Shown: one piece after another, positions 55,058-64,000 of the stretch
Numbering within the stretch: position 1 is the first letter of the stretch
Layout: every line of letters starts with the position of its first letter
Origin: Sulfuracidifex metallicus DSM 6482 = JCM 9184
GTDB lineage: Archaea > Thermoproteota > Thermoprotei_A > Sulfolobales > Sulfolobaceae
Length of the DNA: 64,000 bases
Direction of reading: 5' to 3'
Assembly: GCA_032834875.1 (NCBI GenBank)
Contig: CP135238.1
Span: forward strand, 1,618,011-1,682,010
Made by a program: the position numbers and the translations under genes
Notes under the pieces: model-generated
What the model was told of the DNA's origin: nothing
Database searches by the model: none
Seen by the model: only the letters and a program-made list of their open reading frames with translations

Positions 55058-55396
55058 TAATAATCATCTGATCATATACATATTTAAAACCTATTCTGGT
55101 ATTGTGTCAATCTCTAAAAGCTGATGTAGCGGTCTCCGAGATCTGATGAATATTATTTTTATAAAAGTTCTGTATACATACTGTTTAAATCTCACTCTCT
55201 AGCTGGATTGGATGAGGAATGATATACTGTTACGCTGGTAAGATGAACTCCCTAGTGAGTGTCTCATAGCATGTGTACCTTATTTTGAACCACTTAAATC
55301 TATGATATATAATGTCATTTAATCGTTATATTCAGTATAATCTTATGATATGAACTAGAACCTCATATTTATAAATTAGTTTTCAAAAAGACTAAC
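55058..55396. other. 339-bp gene-free stretch
   Basis: Divergent intergenic region between the CBS and GuaA genes. It holds a TGATGT...CTGATGA pair near 55118-55148 that mimics C/D-box RNA elements without matching D boxes. Otherwise AT-rich with no gene seen. Confidence 0.5.
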
Positions 55397-55963
55397 GTGA
55401 AAATAGCGTTAATATATTACGGTGGTCAATATAATCATCTAATATTGAAGAACCTGAAGTACCTAGGAGTTGAAGCCGCTGTGTTTTCCACCGATAGACC
55501 AGTGGAAGAGCTGAATTCTTTTGACGGGATAATTTTCAGCGGCGGGCCATTCTCAGTGAAAGATGAGATCTCCAAGATGGGGAATTCCCCCTTGTATGTG
55601 AAAGAGACACATATACCTAAGCTAGGTATATGTCTAGGTCATCAGCTCATCTCATATGTCTTAGGAGGCAAGGTGAAGAAGGCAACTTCACCAGAATATG
55701 GTTTAATCAAGGTGGAAATACAAGACAATGATACCATACTCTCGGGATTCCCCAAAGAGTTCAATGCGTGGGAGAGTCACTGGGACGAGGTGATAGAACC
55801 ACCGAGTGGTTTCAAGGTGCTAGCATCAAGCCATTACTCTAAAGTACAAGCTATAGTAAACCATGACAATACAGTATTTGGGGTACAATTTCACCCGGAA
55901 GTTAAACATACTGAGAACGGTACTCTAGTATTTAAGAACTTCATCTCAGCAATTAAGAAGTAA
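55397..55963 (+). CDS. guaA: GMP synthase glutamine amidotransferase subunit
   Basis: A 188-residue class I glutamine amidotransferase: catalytic C79 in [10 protein letters not shown], and the His and Glu in [13 protein letters not shown]. Separate GATase (GuaAA) and synthetase subunits are normal in archaea. It supplies ammonia for XMP to GMP. GTG start at 55397 gives [16 protein letters not shown]. Stop/start overlap with nadC (1 bp). Confidence 0.9.
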   Translation: MKIALIYYGGQYNHLILKNLKYLGVEAAVFSTDRPVEELNSFDGIIFSGGPFSVKDEISKMGNSPLYVKETHIPKLGICLGHQLISYVLGGKVKKATSPEYGLIKVEIQDNDTILSGFPKEFNAWESHWDEVIEPPSGFKVLASSHYSKVQAIVNHDNTVFGVQFHPEVKHTENGTLVFKNFISAIKK

Positions 55964-56793
55964 TGCTCGATTCCTTTCTTGTGGAAAAATTACTCTCGTT
56001 CCTGAAGGAGGATGCCTATCCTGATGACATCACAGGTAGGCTTGCTTCAGGTATTAATTCAGTAGCGCAATTGAGACTAAAGGAAGAAGGCGTGCTTTGT
56101 GGAGTTAGAGTGGTAATACCTTTCTTAAAATACATGGGATTACAAGTGAGGAATTACAGGGAAGATGGCTCCAAGGTTAAGAGGGACGATATAGTACTAA
56201 CTTTTGAAGGAGACGGAGAGGTAGTTCTAGCAGTAGAGAGGACTGTACTAAACGTGATCTCCAGACTATCTGGTGTATCAACTGCAACCAAGTTAATGGT
56301 AGAGAATGCCAGGGAAGTTAATCAACATGTGAGAATAGCCGGGACTAGAAAAACTACCCCTGGCTTTAGGGATCTAGAAAAATACGCTATAGAAGTTGGT
56401 GGAGGAGATCCTCATAGGTTAGGGTTATTTGACGCAGTTTTGATTAAGGATAATCATATCTCTCTCTTAGGAGGAGTCTCGGAGAGCATCAGGAAGGCAA
56501 AGTCCATCAGTAGCTTTACCAAGAAAATAGAGGTTGAAGTCTCTTCCTTGGAAGATGCTATGAAAGCATACAGAGAAGGAGTAGACGCCATACTCTTGGA
56601 CAACATGACTCCTCAAGAGGTCAGGGAAGTTGTACAAGAGCTTAAGGGTAAGGTAATATTAGAGGCTTCTGGTAACATAACTCCTGATAACGTTAGAGCA
56701 TACGCATCCACAGGAGTTGATGTGATATCTAGCGGTTTCATAACCCATTCCTCTAAAGCATTAGACATGAGCCTAGACGTCTTCAGATTTTAG
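55963..56793 (+). CDS. nadC: nicotinate-nucleotide pyrophosphorylase (QPRTase)
   Basis: A 276-residue quinolinate phosphoribosyltransferase: DITGRLA near residue 23, ERTVLNVISRLSGVST, AGTRKTTPGFRDLEKYA, GGGDPHRLGLFDAVLIKDNH (in parts) and ILLDNMTPQEV. It makes nicotinate mononucleotide from quinolinate and PRPP. Coupled to guaA; a common need for PRPP-derived nucleotides may explain the pairing. Confidence 0.94.
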   Translation: MLDSFLVEKLLSFLKEDAYPDDITGRLASGINSVAQLRLKEEGVLCGVRVVIPFLKYMGLQVRNYREDGSKVKRDDIVLTFEGDGEVVLAVERTVLNVISRLSGVSTATKLMVENAREVNQHVRIAGTRKTTPGFRDLEKYAIEVGGGDPHRLGLFDAVLIKDNHISLLGGVSESIRKAKSISSFTKKIEVEVSSLEDAMKAYREGVDAILLDNMTPQEVREVVQELKGKVILEASGNITPDNVRAYASTGVDVISSGFITHSSKALDMSLDVFRF

Positions 56794-57051
56794 ATTCTTC
56801 TTAAATAGCATAAAAATACTTCGTGATGTTTGATTTTAATATAAAAAACTTTAAGAGGTTCAGCATTTTTTGTGTTGAAAGACTCAGAATAAAGCGATTA
56901 CTGATCGCTCCAAACAAAATGGATTGAATTATAGATCCTTGTAAATATTTATAGCCACTCTTTTGTTAAAAAATTAAAAGGAATATATCAATAAAATGAT
57001 TAGAGAATCATAATATCTATACTTAAAAACTTCTTTTACATCATTTATCTC

Positions 57052-57414
57052 ATGAATGATAAAGTACTTTTCGTATTCATGACTGGAAGAGAGAATATGG
57101 CAAAGTTATTAGCGAATGTGGGAATGGCATCAAAGATCAAGGAGGCTGATCCAGACATATATATAGAAATGATATTCTTAACTCCTGCAGTCGAAGCTCT
57201 GAACAAAAAGCAGGTTATGTTCAAGCCTATTCTAGAGGCTATTAAGGAAGCCAGGAAAAGAGGAGTTAAAGTGATCGCTTGTGAAGTTGCAATGAAAAAC
57301 GTAGGTCTAGATAAGGAAGATATAGAAGATGGACTTGTAGATGAGTTTGCTCCCGTAGGAGGCATATATGTTTTGAACAGAATAAAGGAGGGTTACGAAA
57401 CCTTAACCATTTAA
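57052..57414 (+). CDS. DsrE-family protein
   Basis: A 120-residue DsrE/DsrF-like protein: FVFMTGRENMAKLLANVGMA, IYIEMIFLTPAVEAL, and the conserved-cysteine region VKVIACEVAMKNVGLDKEDI. DsrE-like proteins carry sulfur as persulfide on that cysteine. In acidophilic sulfur oxidisers they serve sulfur trafficking with TusA, so a link to the TusA-like gene at 6.1 kb is conceivable. Confidence 0.85.
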   Translation: MNDKVLFVFMTGRENMAKLLANVGMASKIKEADPDIYIEMIFLTPAVEALNKKQVMFKPILEAIKEARKRGVKVIACEVAMKNVGLDKEDIEDGLVDEFAPVGGIYVLNRIKEGYETLTI

Positions 57415-57487
57415 AGGTTAAATATCCAATTTTTCGTTAAATGAAATTTTAGATAAGTTTATAAATTCATCTACCTCGTTGATAACT

Positions 57488-59002
57488 ATGTCTGATGAGT
57501 ACGATCTGAAATATGCTAAGAGAGCTTTGTTCATATTAGCCCCCATAGCAATTATGGTAATGTATACTGAGGCAATGTTGATACCTTCACTTCCTACAAT
57601 TGCCAGTGACTTTAACGTCAACTCAGCCACGGTAAGCTGGGTTCTAACAGCTTACTTAATAAGTGGAGTAGTTTCAAATCCTATAGTAGGTAAGCTTGGA
57701 GATATTTATGGTAAAAAGAAGATATTAAGTATAATAATATCAATTTATGCAGTTGCAGTTACATTGAACGGCTTCGCTCCTAACTTCGACTCCTTCATAG
57801 CATTTAGGGTTCTACAGGGAATGGGCTTGGGTATGTTTCCCTTAGCATTTAGTATAATACGTGAGGAGTTTCCTCCCAGATTAGTTCCTAAGGCCCAAGG
57901 TACTGTTAGTGCGATGTTCGGAATAGGCTCTGCCATAAGTTTACCAATAGCTGGTTACGTATCACAGAATTTTGGGTGGCAATACACTTATCACACGGTA
58001 ATTCCTTTCGTAATTTTACTTGACTTTCTTACAATTAAATACATTAAAGAGTCTAGATATGTTAATAAGGGAAGCAAGATTGACTATGCTGGCGTAGTAA
58101 TGATGGGAGCTTCGCTAAGCTTGATGACTCTATCATTCTCCGAGGCACCTAATTGGGGATGGACATCTTTAGAGTTCCTTGGTACATTAATATTTGGTGC
58201 AGTTCTATTTTCAGGCTTTATATTCTATCAGAGTAAGGCAAAATTCCCTTTAATTGCGACGGAGCTATTGAAGAGGAGGAACGTCCTAGTTGCTAACATT
58301 GCTGCATTCGTTGCAGGAATAAGTATGTTCATGGCATACCAGTCTCTATCCTACCTTTATGAGCTTCCAGTCCCCATAGGATTCGGTCTAGATATATTAG
58401 GAACCGGATTGATGCTTTTGCCTGTATCATTAATGCAGATAGTTGGTGCAGGTTTAGCTTCGCGTTTCGTTGTACGAAGCGGTACAAAATCAGTGTTAGT
58501 GGGAGCTTCGGCTTTAGTTTCGGTATTCTACTTCCTCTTAGGTTTAGTCTCTATAAATGGAGCAAATGCAGGTCAAGCTTTAATCACAACGTTGGCAGCA
58601 ATGATGATGCTAGGCTCATCAATGCTTAATGTAGTGCTAATAAATTTACTCACTTTCTCAATAGAGAGAAAATCGCTAGGTGTAGCAACTGGTATGAACA
58701 CCGTCTTTAGGTTAATAGGTGGTGCCTTTGGTCCATCAATAGCCGGTTCCCTTTTAGCGACTTACTATACATATCATGTATATCCAGTTACTATGAATGG
58801 AATAACAAGTTATATGACAGTAAAGCTACCTTCAGATTTTGCCTTCGAGGCTATATTTTTTGTAGCTGCTGGCATAGGGTTTGTTATGGTATTAATAGCG
58901 TTGATGTCGAGGAACATAGATTTGTCCAAGTTTTCGGAGAAAACCCCTCAGACAACATCTATTGTTCAGCAGGATCACAAATCGAAGGAAGAATTAAGAT
59001 AA
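57488..59002 (+). CDS. MFS drug/proton antiporter (DHA2-type)
   Basis: A 504-residue transporter with 14 helices. LPTIASDFNVNSATVSWVLTAYLI and GKLGDIYGKKKILS (motif A) are typical of EmrB/QacA. C-terminal cytoplasmic tail is polar (KFSEKTPQTTSIV). Probably exports drugs or metabolites. ATG 57488 preferred to the TTG at 57479. Confidence 0.88.
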   Translation: MSDEYDLKYAKRALFILAPIAIMVMYTEAMLIPSLPTIASDFNVNSATVSWVLTAYLISGVVSNPIVGKLGDIYGKKKILSIIISIYAVAVTLNGFAPNFDSFIAFRVLQGMGLGMFPLAFSIIREEFPPRLVPKAQGTVSAMFGIGSAISLPIAGYVSQNFGWQYTYHTVIPFVILLDFLTIKYIKESRYVNKGSKIDYAGVVMMGASLSLMTLSFSEAPNWGWTSLEFLGTLIFGAVLFSGFIFYQSKAKFPLIATELLKRRNVLVANIAAFVAGISMFMAYQSLSYLYELPVPIGFGLDILGTGLMLLPVSLMQIVGAGLASRFVVRSGTKSVLVGASALVSVFYFLLGLVSINGANAGQALITTLAAMMMLGSSMLNVVLINLLTFSIERKSLGVATGMNTVFRLIGGAFGPSIAGSLLATYYTYHVYPVTMNGITSYMTVKLPSDFAFEAIFFVAAGIGFVMVLIALMSRNIDLSKFSEKTPQTTSIVQQDHKSKEELR

Positions 59003-59282
59003 ACTAAAATACATAAAATTATTTTTATTTTAAAAAAGATATTATGATTATTTTCACTATAATAGATTATTTTTAGATTTTAATATTTTAGATTCTATAT
59101 TAGTCTTATGAATATCATTCTCAAAATTTTAGAAAATAATTAAGATTCTATTATAAAATGATTTCTATTTCATAATATAAAATATATTTAGTTATATTTT
59201 CTAATCTATTCAAATAATTTAAATAAAGTGAGACAGATGTAAGGGATAAGTTTAAACCAATAAGGCAAACACATTATTTATA

Positions 59283-60878
59283 ATGAAATTAGTTGCAATG
59301 GCAGTGTTACTATTTTTCGTTATTACAATTGCGTCTGTAGTTAATGCATCACCAGTTACTCAAGAGATAAACAAGGCGTTACATAATTCTGTCCTACCGC
59401 TTGGGATAGCATCATTTGGCGTATCTAATGATAGCGGAAATATAAGATACTTTATGATCAAGACAAAGGAGGTCTTAGGTTTCTTTAACGTTAGTGTAAT
59501 ACGTAGTAACAGCTCATGTCTAGACTATCCATATGGAGCGTCTTTGCAATTAAACTCAGTTGTTTTATCAAAGAATGCAATAGAAAACTATACTTTCTGG
59601 ATACAAAATGTGATATTATTTAACACATCAGACAATAAGATATCTTTTATAGATAACGTATGGAACTTTTCAAGTTTGTGTTCTCCCCTAACTGCAATTG
59701 GAATTGGTAAGATATATAACTCTTCTCAAGGTCAAGTATACATTTACTCTACTAATTGGAAAAGTTTAGAGTATCCTTTTTCGGGGTACTTGTTAGAGAA
59801 CGTATCGCGGAGTGAAAACTACCTGAAGTTTAGTTTCGGTTACGTGATCATTGAGAACGGTACTCTCTATTTACCTAAAATAATATGGTTCGATAACGTA
59901 ACTATTCCCGTGAATGTTTCCTCGTCTTTTATTACGGTTGCTCCAACCTTAACGCCTGAAGGTCGTCCTTATGATGTAGAGTTAGTCTTCGGTGGTCCTG
60001 GCGGTGGATCGGTATCTTATTTCTCTAAGATTAATGCTTCCTTAGCTCTCTTTTACAATAATTCAAAAGTCACTTCTTTTCCATTCATTTACGACTTTGG
60101 CTTAGTCACCGCTGAGAAATCTGCTGGAATCCACGTCTCTCTATCTAAAGAAATCAATGTCTATGTCGGTAACGCTAATCCAATGTTTCTGGCAAACAAT
60201 TTCACTCCTAATACTCCCTTCACTTTTCTGGAAATTAACACTTTGGTAAATGGAAAGCTTCTGAATGAAAGCCTTGGATATATTACTTCGCCTTTAATTG
60301 AAAAATTGTCTCCATTAAATAATAACACAGTGAGGTTAATTCCTTTAAACAAATCTTTTGCTGTGTATCCTAAGGATAGCTTCTCATTTTATAATATATC
60401 TCTATTTTATAAGAAGTATGTTAAAGTAGGCGTGAATCTTCCTAACGGGTCAATAACTTATTGGATTCCAGAAGGAGGCAATTTGACTCTCCCATCAATA
60501 ATAAATAATATAAGTGAAAGGTATGTACTAAACGGCAATAATACTCTTGAAGTGAACTTTCCAGAAAATATAACACCAAATTATACAAAGGAGTATCTTG
60601 TTAAGTTGGTCATGCCTAACGGAACTGAAAAAGAGTGGGTTGAAGCGGGGAAGACAATATCGTTGTATTATCCTTCTATACCATTTGCAAACATTAACTG
60701 GGTGGGTACATATAAAGTTAGTAACGGAGCCAACGTTACGGTTAACGGTCCAATAAACGAGAAAGTTTACATTCAATTGAAAGACGGGGAATTTTTATTC
60801 TTACTTATCTTAGTGGCAACTATTATATTGTTTCTTACCATAATCGTAGTAATCAGGGAAAGGAAATCCAAGGGTTGA
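59283..60878 (+). CDS. thermopsin-family (A5) protease, membrane-anchored
   Basis: A 531-residue secreted protein. Signal peptide (AVLLFFVITIASVVNA); then PLGIASFGVSNDSGNIRYFMIKT, GASLQLNSVVL, YTFWIQNVI and FIDNVWNFS, the A5 thermopsin pattern; many N-glycosylation sequons; and a C-terminal helix (FLFLLILVATIILFLTIIVV) before RERKSKG. Thermopsins are acid proteases working outside the cell. Substrate inference: growth in acidic medium. The active-site residues of A5 are not well defined, so activity is presumed. Confidence 0.85.
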   Translation: MKLVAMAVLLFFVITIASVVNASPVTQEINKALHNSVLPLGIASFGVSNDSGNIRYFMIKTKEVLGFFNVSVIRSNSSCLDYPYGASLQLNSVVLSKNAIENYTFWIQNVILFNTSDNKISFIDNVWNFSSLCSPLTAIGIGKIYNSSQGQVYIYSTNWKSLEYPFSGYLLENVSRSENYLKFSFGYVIIENGTLYLPKIIWFDNVTIPVNVSSSFITVAPTLTPEGRPYDVELVFGGPGGGSVSYFSKINASLALFYNNSKVTSFPFIYDFGLVTAEKSAGIHVSLSKEINVYVGNANPMFLANNFTPNTPFTFLEINTLVNGKLLNESLGYITSPLIEKLSPLNNNTVRLIPLNKSFAVYPKDSFSFYNISLFYKKYVKVGVNLPNGSITYWIPEGGNLTLPSIINNISERYVLNGNNTLEVNFPENITPNYTKEYLVKLVMPNGTEKEWVEAGKTISLYYPSIPFANINWVGTYKVSNGANVTVNGPINEKVYIQLKDGEFLFLLILVATIILFLTIIVVIRERKSKG

Positions 60879-60921
60879 ACTTTTCTCTCTAATTGACTTG
60901 AAAGTAAGTAGAGAAAAACCT

Positions 60922-61179
60922 TCAATTAATTATCTTCAAGGATTTCAAGACCCTGAAGACAACTACGACTATAGCGATGCTAATTAACACTAAAATTGAA
61001 AGTATTAAGCTACCTCCAACGTAATAAATAATTATGGACGAATAAAACGCGATATATAACGAAAGGAAGACAAGAGTATCTGTGAATGAAGGCTTTCTCA
61101 GTGTTCTGAAAGTAATAAAGAGAGTAATTATCAAGAACGATCCTAGAATAAATAACAGGATGAAGTTTAGGCATATCAT
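60922..61179 (-). CDS. small membrane protein, unknown
   Basis: An 85-residue, three-helix membrane protein (helices near 3-24, 35-52, 56-78) with short basic loops. Convergent with the thermopsin gene. No family recognised. Confidence 0.55.
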   Translation of the reverse strand: MICLNFILLFILGSFLIITLFITFRTLRKPSFTDTLVFLSLYIAFYSSIIIYYVGGSLILSILVLISIAIVVVVFRVLKSLKIIN

Positions 61180-61747
61180 TTCATCTCACTTCAGATATAA
61201 TAGCTAGTTTTCTTATTAGAATTCAGGAGCAGTTAGGGTATATTTATGATAGTGTCTCTCCAAAGCTTAGAGAAACGTGTACAGTATCTTATTATACTAA
61301 ATCTTTTGTACATCTGAGCTAACTTCAATCGCCTTGCCTTCTCTCTTTTTATAATCAGAGATCTATTTTTCTATTTGAAGAAAGATCATATACGTTAGTC
61401 CAAGATTCAAGATACAGTACACGGAAAACAATGTAGAATATACTTACTTATATTGTAAAGAATTAGATCTTTCTTTCAGTATTCTGACTCAACAAGATTA
61501 CAGATAATAATTTTCATCATATAAAAGGACAAGGCAACTGTACAAGAAATATTAGATGATAAGCATAAGTCCTTGGTTTCTTATCATCTAACTTGTTAAG
61601 AAGCTCTAATATAGTAAGTACACAATTTCATGTGACGTAAAAAAGGAAAGAGATGGCAGATTTTTAGATTAATCAATAAATATTAGAAAAGTAAAAATAT
61701 AAAAACCTAATTAAAATTTTATCAAGTAATAAATAAAAACTGTTCAT
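61180..61747. other. 568-bp gene-free stretch
   Basis: The largest gap. It contains a perfect 12-bp inverted repeat (61552-61591) and scattered short basic frames on the minus strand (near 61250-61370) without start codons, which may be debris. No convincing gene or RNA. Confidence 0.5.
61552..61591. repeat. 12-bp perfect inverted repeat
   Basis: TTAGATGATAAG at 61552-61563 and CTTATCATCTAA at 61580-61591 are exact reverse complements around 16 bases. The stem would be stable; it stands alone in the middle of the longest gene-free stretch. Could be a transcript end, a protein site or a relic of a mobile element. Confidence 0.7.
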
Positions 61748-62494
61748 TTAAATTCCTGTGTCATTTAGAAGGCTTAACAATTCTTCTTTATTTAGATATA
61801 TTCCCGCAACTCCAACGAAGGTTAGCTTGCCATTACTTACGGAGCTTATCACTGACTCTGGAGTGCTTTTACTTGTAATATTATCTATAAAACAAGTATG
61901 ATTAGAGTTGAAAACTTCATGTCCACCTACTCCAAGGAGGAAGCTCAAAGTCAGGAAAGTATAGTTAGCATAAGTTTCGTTTTGATAACATAGCTTATAT
62001 ATCAGCATTGTAGCTTTTGTTCCGTTTACTGTTCCTTCCATATTTTCAATCTGACCTGATATTAATCCTCTTCCAAAAGGAAACTGAGTGTCGGTTGTGA
62101 TATACGAGATCGGTATTGACTCCTTGCTACCGTTAAAGTAATTTATAGATACATTGTTGTTATTTACGCTAATGTAAAACGTGTTGTTACCTTCTAATTG
62201 CCACGTTCCACCAGTTACTGCTGAAACTTGGTAAGGTGTTATTATTTCTCCATTTGGCTGTATAAATACTGAAATTAAACCAACAATTATAATTAAAATT
62301 ACAACTATAGCCGCGAGACCTATAATCGCTTTAATGGGAAATTTTGGCCCTATGACTGAAGAGGAAGAGGGTAATGGATTAGGATTGCTGTGATGTGCTT
62401 GAACGCTAACGTTCTGCAAATCATAGCCACACTTTCCGCAGAATTTAGCTTCTTCTACGTTACTATAACCACAGTTTGGACAAACCTTGACCAT
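61748..62494 (-). CDS. zinc-ribbon membrane protein with external domain
   Basis: A 248-residue protein: an N-terminal zinc ribbon (VCPNCGYSNVEEAKFCGKCG, C5/C8 and C19/C22), a proline/serine linker, one transmembrane helix near residues 53-75, and an extracellular beta-rich domain with sequons (NNT, NGS, NET). The ribbon is cytoplasmic, the rest outside. Such proteins are common and uncharacterised in Sulfolobales; sensing or anchoring roles are possible. Confidence 0.75.
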   Translation of the reverse strand: MVKVCPNCGYSNVEEAKFCGKCGYDLQNVSVQAHHSNPNPLPSSSSVIGPKFPIKAIIGLAAIVVILIIIVGLISVFIQPNGEIITPYQVSAVTGGTWQLEGNNTFYISVNNNNVSINYFNGSKESIPISYITTDTQFPFGRGLISGQIENMEGTVNGTKATMLIYKLCYQNETYANYTFLTLSFLLGVGGHEVFNSNHTCFIDNITSKSTPESVISSVSNGKLTFVGVAGIYLNKEELLSLLNDTGI

Positions 62495-62711
62495 GTAATT
62501 TTCCTTTTAATAGTATTGATCTTACCTTTTAAGTTTGTACATTAATTAATGATTTATTGATCCCATTTCCCCTCTACCGTGAAGAGGCTTTTAGTATCTT
62601 TGTAAAACTTCTCTATCAATCTCGATAAAGTAATTGAACTAGAAAGGCGGAAATTATAAAGAAAAACGTCTGGCATATATAAAAGTTAATAAGAGGAATA
62701 TTGAACCTAAA

Positions 62712-63932
62712 TCAAGATTGCTCTATCTTAAGTTGAGAATTCTTGAGCGTTTCTGGTCCTGCCAGTAGGGATGTGATTGATATGATAGCTCCTGCAGTCA
62801 CTATTATAAATGCAGACACATAAGGCGAAGCAACTCTGCTTAACAGCGAAATGTAAATAGACGAAAACCCAGCAACTATGAATGCTCCGTTATAGGAGAA
62901 CCCAACTCCTGTTGCTCTGCTAATTGTGGTGAACCTCTCCGATAGATAAGCCGGCGATATTGCAGATGGTAGATTTATTCCAAAGCCAAATATGAGTATA
63001 GCGTAAAGTAGTGGAAAACCAGCCTGCACGCCCAAGTAGAGGATTGCTGAAACTATTATTGAAGACATGGCTCCTATTATTCCCACGCTTCTTCTACCTA
63101 TTTTGTCGGACAGAGCACCTGAAATTACCATTGAAGGTATTCCTACTAAGTTCATGAATAGAGCCAATGGACCATAGACAGTTGGAGGCAACTTCATTAC
63201 AGTTCCTAAAAGCACTGGTACGAATTGAGGACCAGCATATATCATTATCCAAAATCCTATCATAACGCCTATGGTTTGTATTATTGGCCTAAGACCTTGA
63301 ATCACCGCAGTCCTAGAGCGTTTATCTACTTCCTGATAAAGTTTAGATTCAGTTAAATTAGACCTTATTATTACTGCTAAAATAGCAGGAATAACTCCTA
63401 TTAAGAAGATAATTCTCCATCCATAGTTTACGAAAAAAGGTTGTGGAGCTAATTCCGTGAAAATGAAGTCGACTATCACGAAGCCAACTAAGGTTCCTGA
63501 TTGCATGAGTCCTGATAGTGCTCCCCTTCTCCTTGGGGAGCTCTCCATAGCTAATGTGAAGCTAGATGATACATCTCCTCCTATGAAAATCCCCTGTGCT
63601 ATCCTTAACAGAGATAAGGATATAGGGGCTAGGATTCCCACCTGATAGAATGTAGGAAGCAAACCTGTTAGACCAATAGTGCCAGAGTATCCAAGCACAG
63701 TCAAGATCAAGGTAGACTTCCTACCTCTTAGATCTGAAATTAGACCGAAGAGGAATCCTCCTAATGGTCTGGAAACTACGGTGAAAACTATAGGTAGAAC
63801 TGCACCCAAAAGCCCCAACGAAGGATAGAAAAGCTTCTCTATAATACTTGCAGTTATTACCACTGCCCCAAGATCATATGAATCCATTATCCATGATAGG
63901 AAAGATCCGAAATAGTTAGCCTTATTATTCAT
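62712..63932 (-). CDS. MFS transporter (MHS metabolite:H+ symporter-like)
   Basis: A 406-residue, 12-helix carrier. It opens with [20 protein letters not shown], then [20 protein letters not shown] (motif A), a later [13 protein letters not shown] and conserved Glu in [14 protein letters not shown], typical of the metabolite:H+ symporter family that carries carboxylates. Complete: the start lies 68 bases before the window end. Confidence 0.87.
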   Translation of the reverse strand: MNNKANYFGSFLSWIMDSYDLGAVVITASIIEKLFYPSLGLLGAVLPIVFTVVSRPLGGFLFGLISDLRGRKSTLILTVLGYSGTIGLTGLLPTFYQVGILAPISLSLLRIAQGIFIGGDVSSSFTLAMESSPRRRGALSGLMQSGTLVGFVIVDFIFTELAPQPFFVNYGWRIIFLIGVIPAILAVIIRSNLTESKLYQEVDKRSRTAVIQGLRPIIQTIGVMIGFWIMIYAGPQFVPVLLGTVMKLPPTVYGPLALFMNLVGIPSMVISGALSDKIGRRSVGIIGAMSSIIVSAILYLGVQAGFPLLYAILIFGFGINLPSAISPAYLSERFTTISRATGVGFSYNGAFIVAGFSSIYISLLSRVASPYVSAFIIVTAGAIISITSLLAGPETLKNSQLKIEQS

Positions 63933-64000
63933 GACCTACATTAAACGTATACTTTAATAAAATTTTTTTGAAAGAAACTAAACATTGTGTCACTTTAACG

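Noticed and set aside
55110-55240. C/D-box sRNA between the CBS and GuaA genes
   Set aside because: TGATGT and CTGATGA strings occur, but no properly spaced D and D' boxes (CTGA) follow on either strand.
61230-61370. Basic peptide-like frame on the minus strand
   Set aside because: About 43 codons with no usable start codon and no family likeness.

Overview
The window looks like the chromosome of a thermoacidophilic crenarchaeon of the order Sulfolobales. Evidence: a methylthioadenosine phosphorylase very close to the Sulfolobus hexameric type, phosphomevalonate kinase next to diphosphomevalonate decarboxylase, an editing-domain-free ThrRS, an eL13-type ribosomal protein, a thermopsin-family acid protease, a CoxS/CoxM-type oxidoreductase pair and a GH15 glucoamylase/trehalase. 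Genes are tightly packed, many with 4-bp ATGA-type overlaps, and several starts lie about 27 nt after a TATA box, as in leaderless archaeal transcripts. GC content appears moderate (not computed). Genus is not assigned. I see no rRNA, tRNA, CRISPR array, intact insertion sequence or replication origin.

Layout. 0-7 kb: partial GTPBP1-like GTPase, two CoxG-like proteins, a MobA-like transferase, CoxS and CoxM without an adjacent catalytic large subunit, SUMT methyltransferase, a TusA-like protein and a SIS isomerase. 7-13 kb: a metal-ligand-less amidohydrolase overlapping a Trm5-type tRNA methyltransferase, an HD phosphohydrolase, MTA phosphorylase and small unknowns. 13-22 kb: Ogt, ThrRS divergent from an Alg13/14-like (Agl24-type) glycosyltransferase, an HhH-GPD glycosylase, sucC-sucD, BluB and LeuC-LeuD. 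22-29 kb: sparse region with secreted and unknown proteins, a sugar nucleotidyltransferase, a GT4 glycosyltransferase and a type II NADH dehydrogenase-like flavoprotein. 29-36 kb: a primase-like protein, a large membrane polyferredoxin, a GH15 enzyme, a radical-SAM-like protein without its cluster cysteines, and eL13. 36-43 kb: alcohol dehydrogenase overlapping a divergent glutamine synthetase homologue, the two mevalonate-pathway enzymes, winged-helix proteins, an FAH-family protein and a Nudix hydrolase. 43-64 kb: transporters, an SMC-like ATPase lacking Walker A, an esterase, the UPF0237/UPF0210 pair, a frameshifted trehalose synthase with a DUF5752 partner, CBS, GuaA amidotransferase subunit, NadC, DsrE, thermopsin and MFS carriers.

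Themes. Central metabolism (TCA, leucine, isoprenoid, NAD, GMP, cobamide/siroheme, trehalose) dominates. Two features stand out. First, five proteins keep a recognisable enzyme fold but seem to have lost signature catalytic residues (amidohydrolase, HhH glycosylase, radical SAM, glutamine synthetase, SMC-like ATPase). Second, two genes (primase-like, TreT) are each broken by one missing G in a run of five Gs, pointing either to homopolymer sequencing error or to slippery G tracts. Mobile DNA is limited to two short hairpins resembling IS200/IS605 right ends. I did not find a clear multi-gene system that is certainly new; the primase-like gene, the Walker-A-less ATPase and the cysteine-less radical SAM homologue are the best leads.
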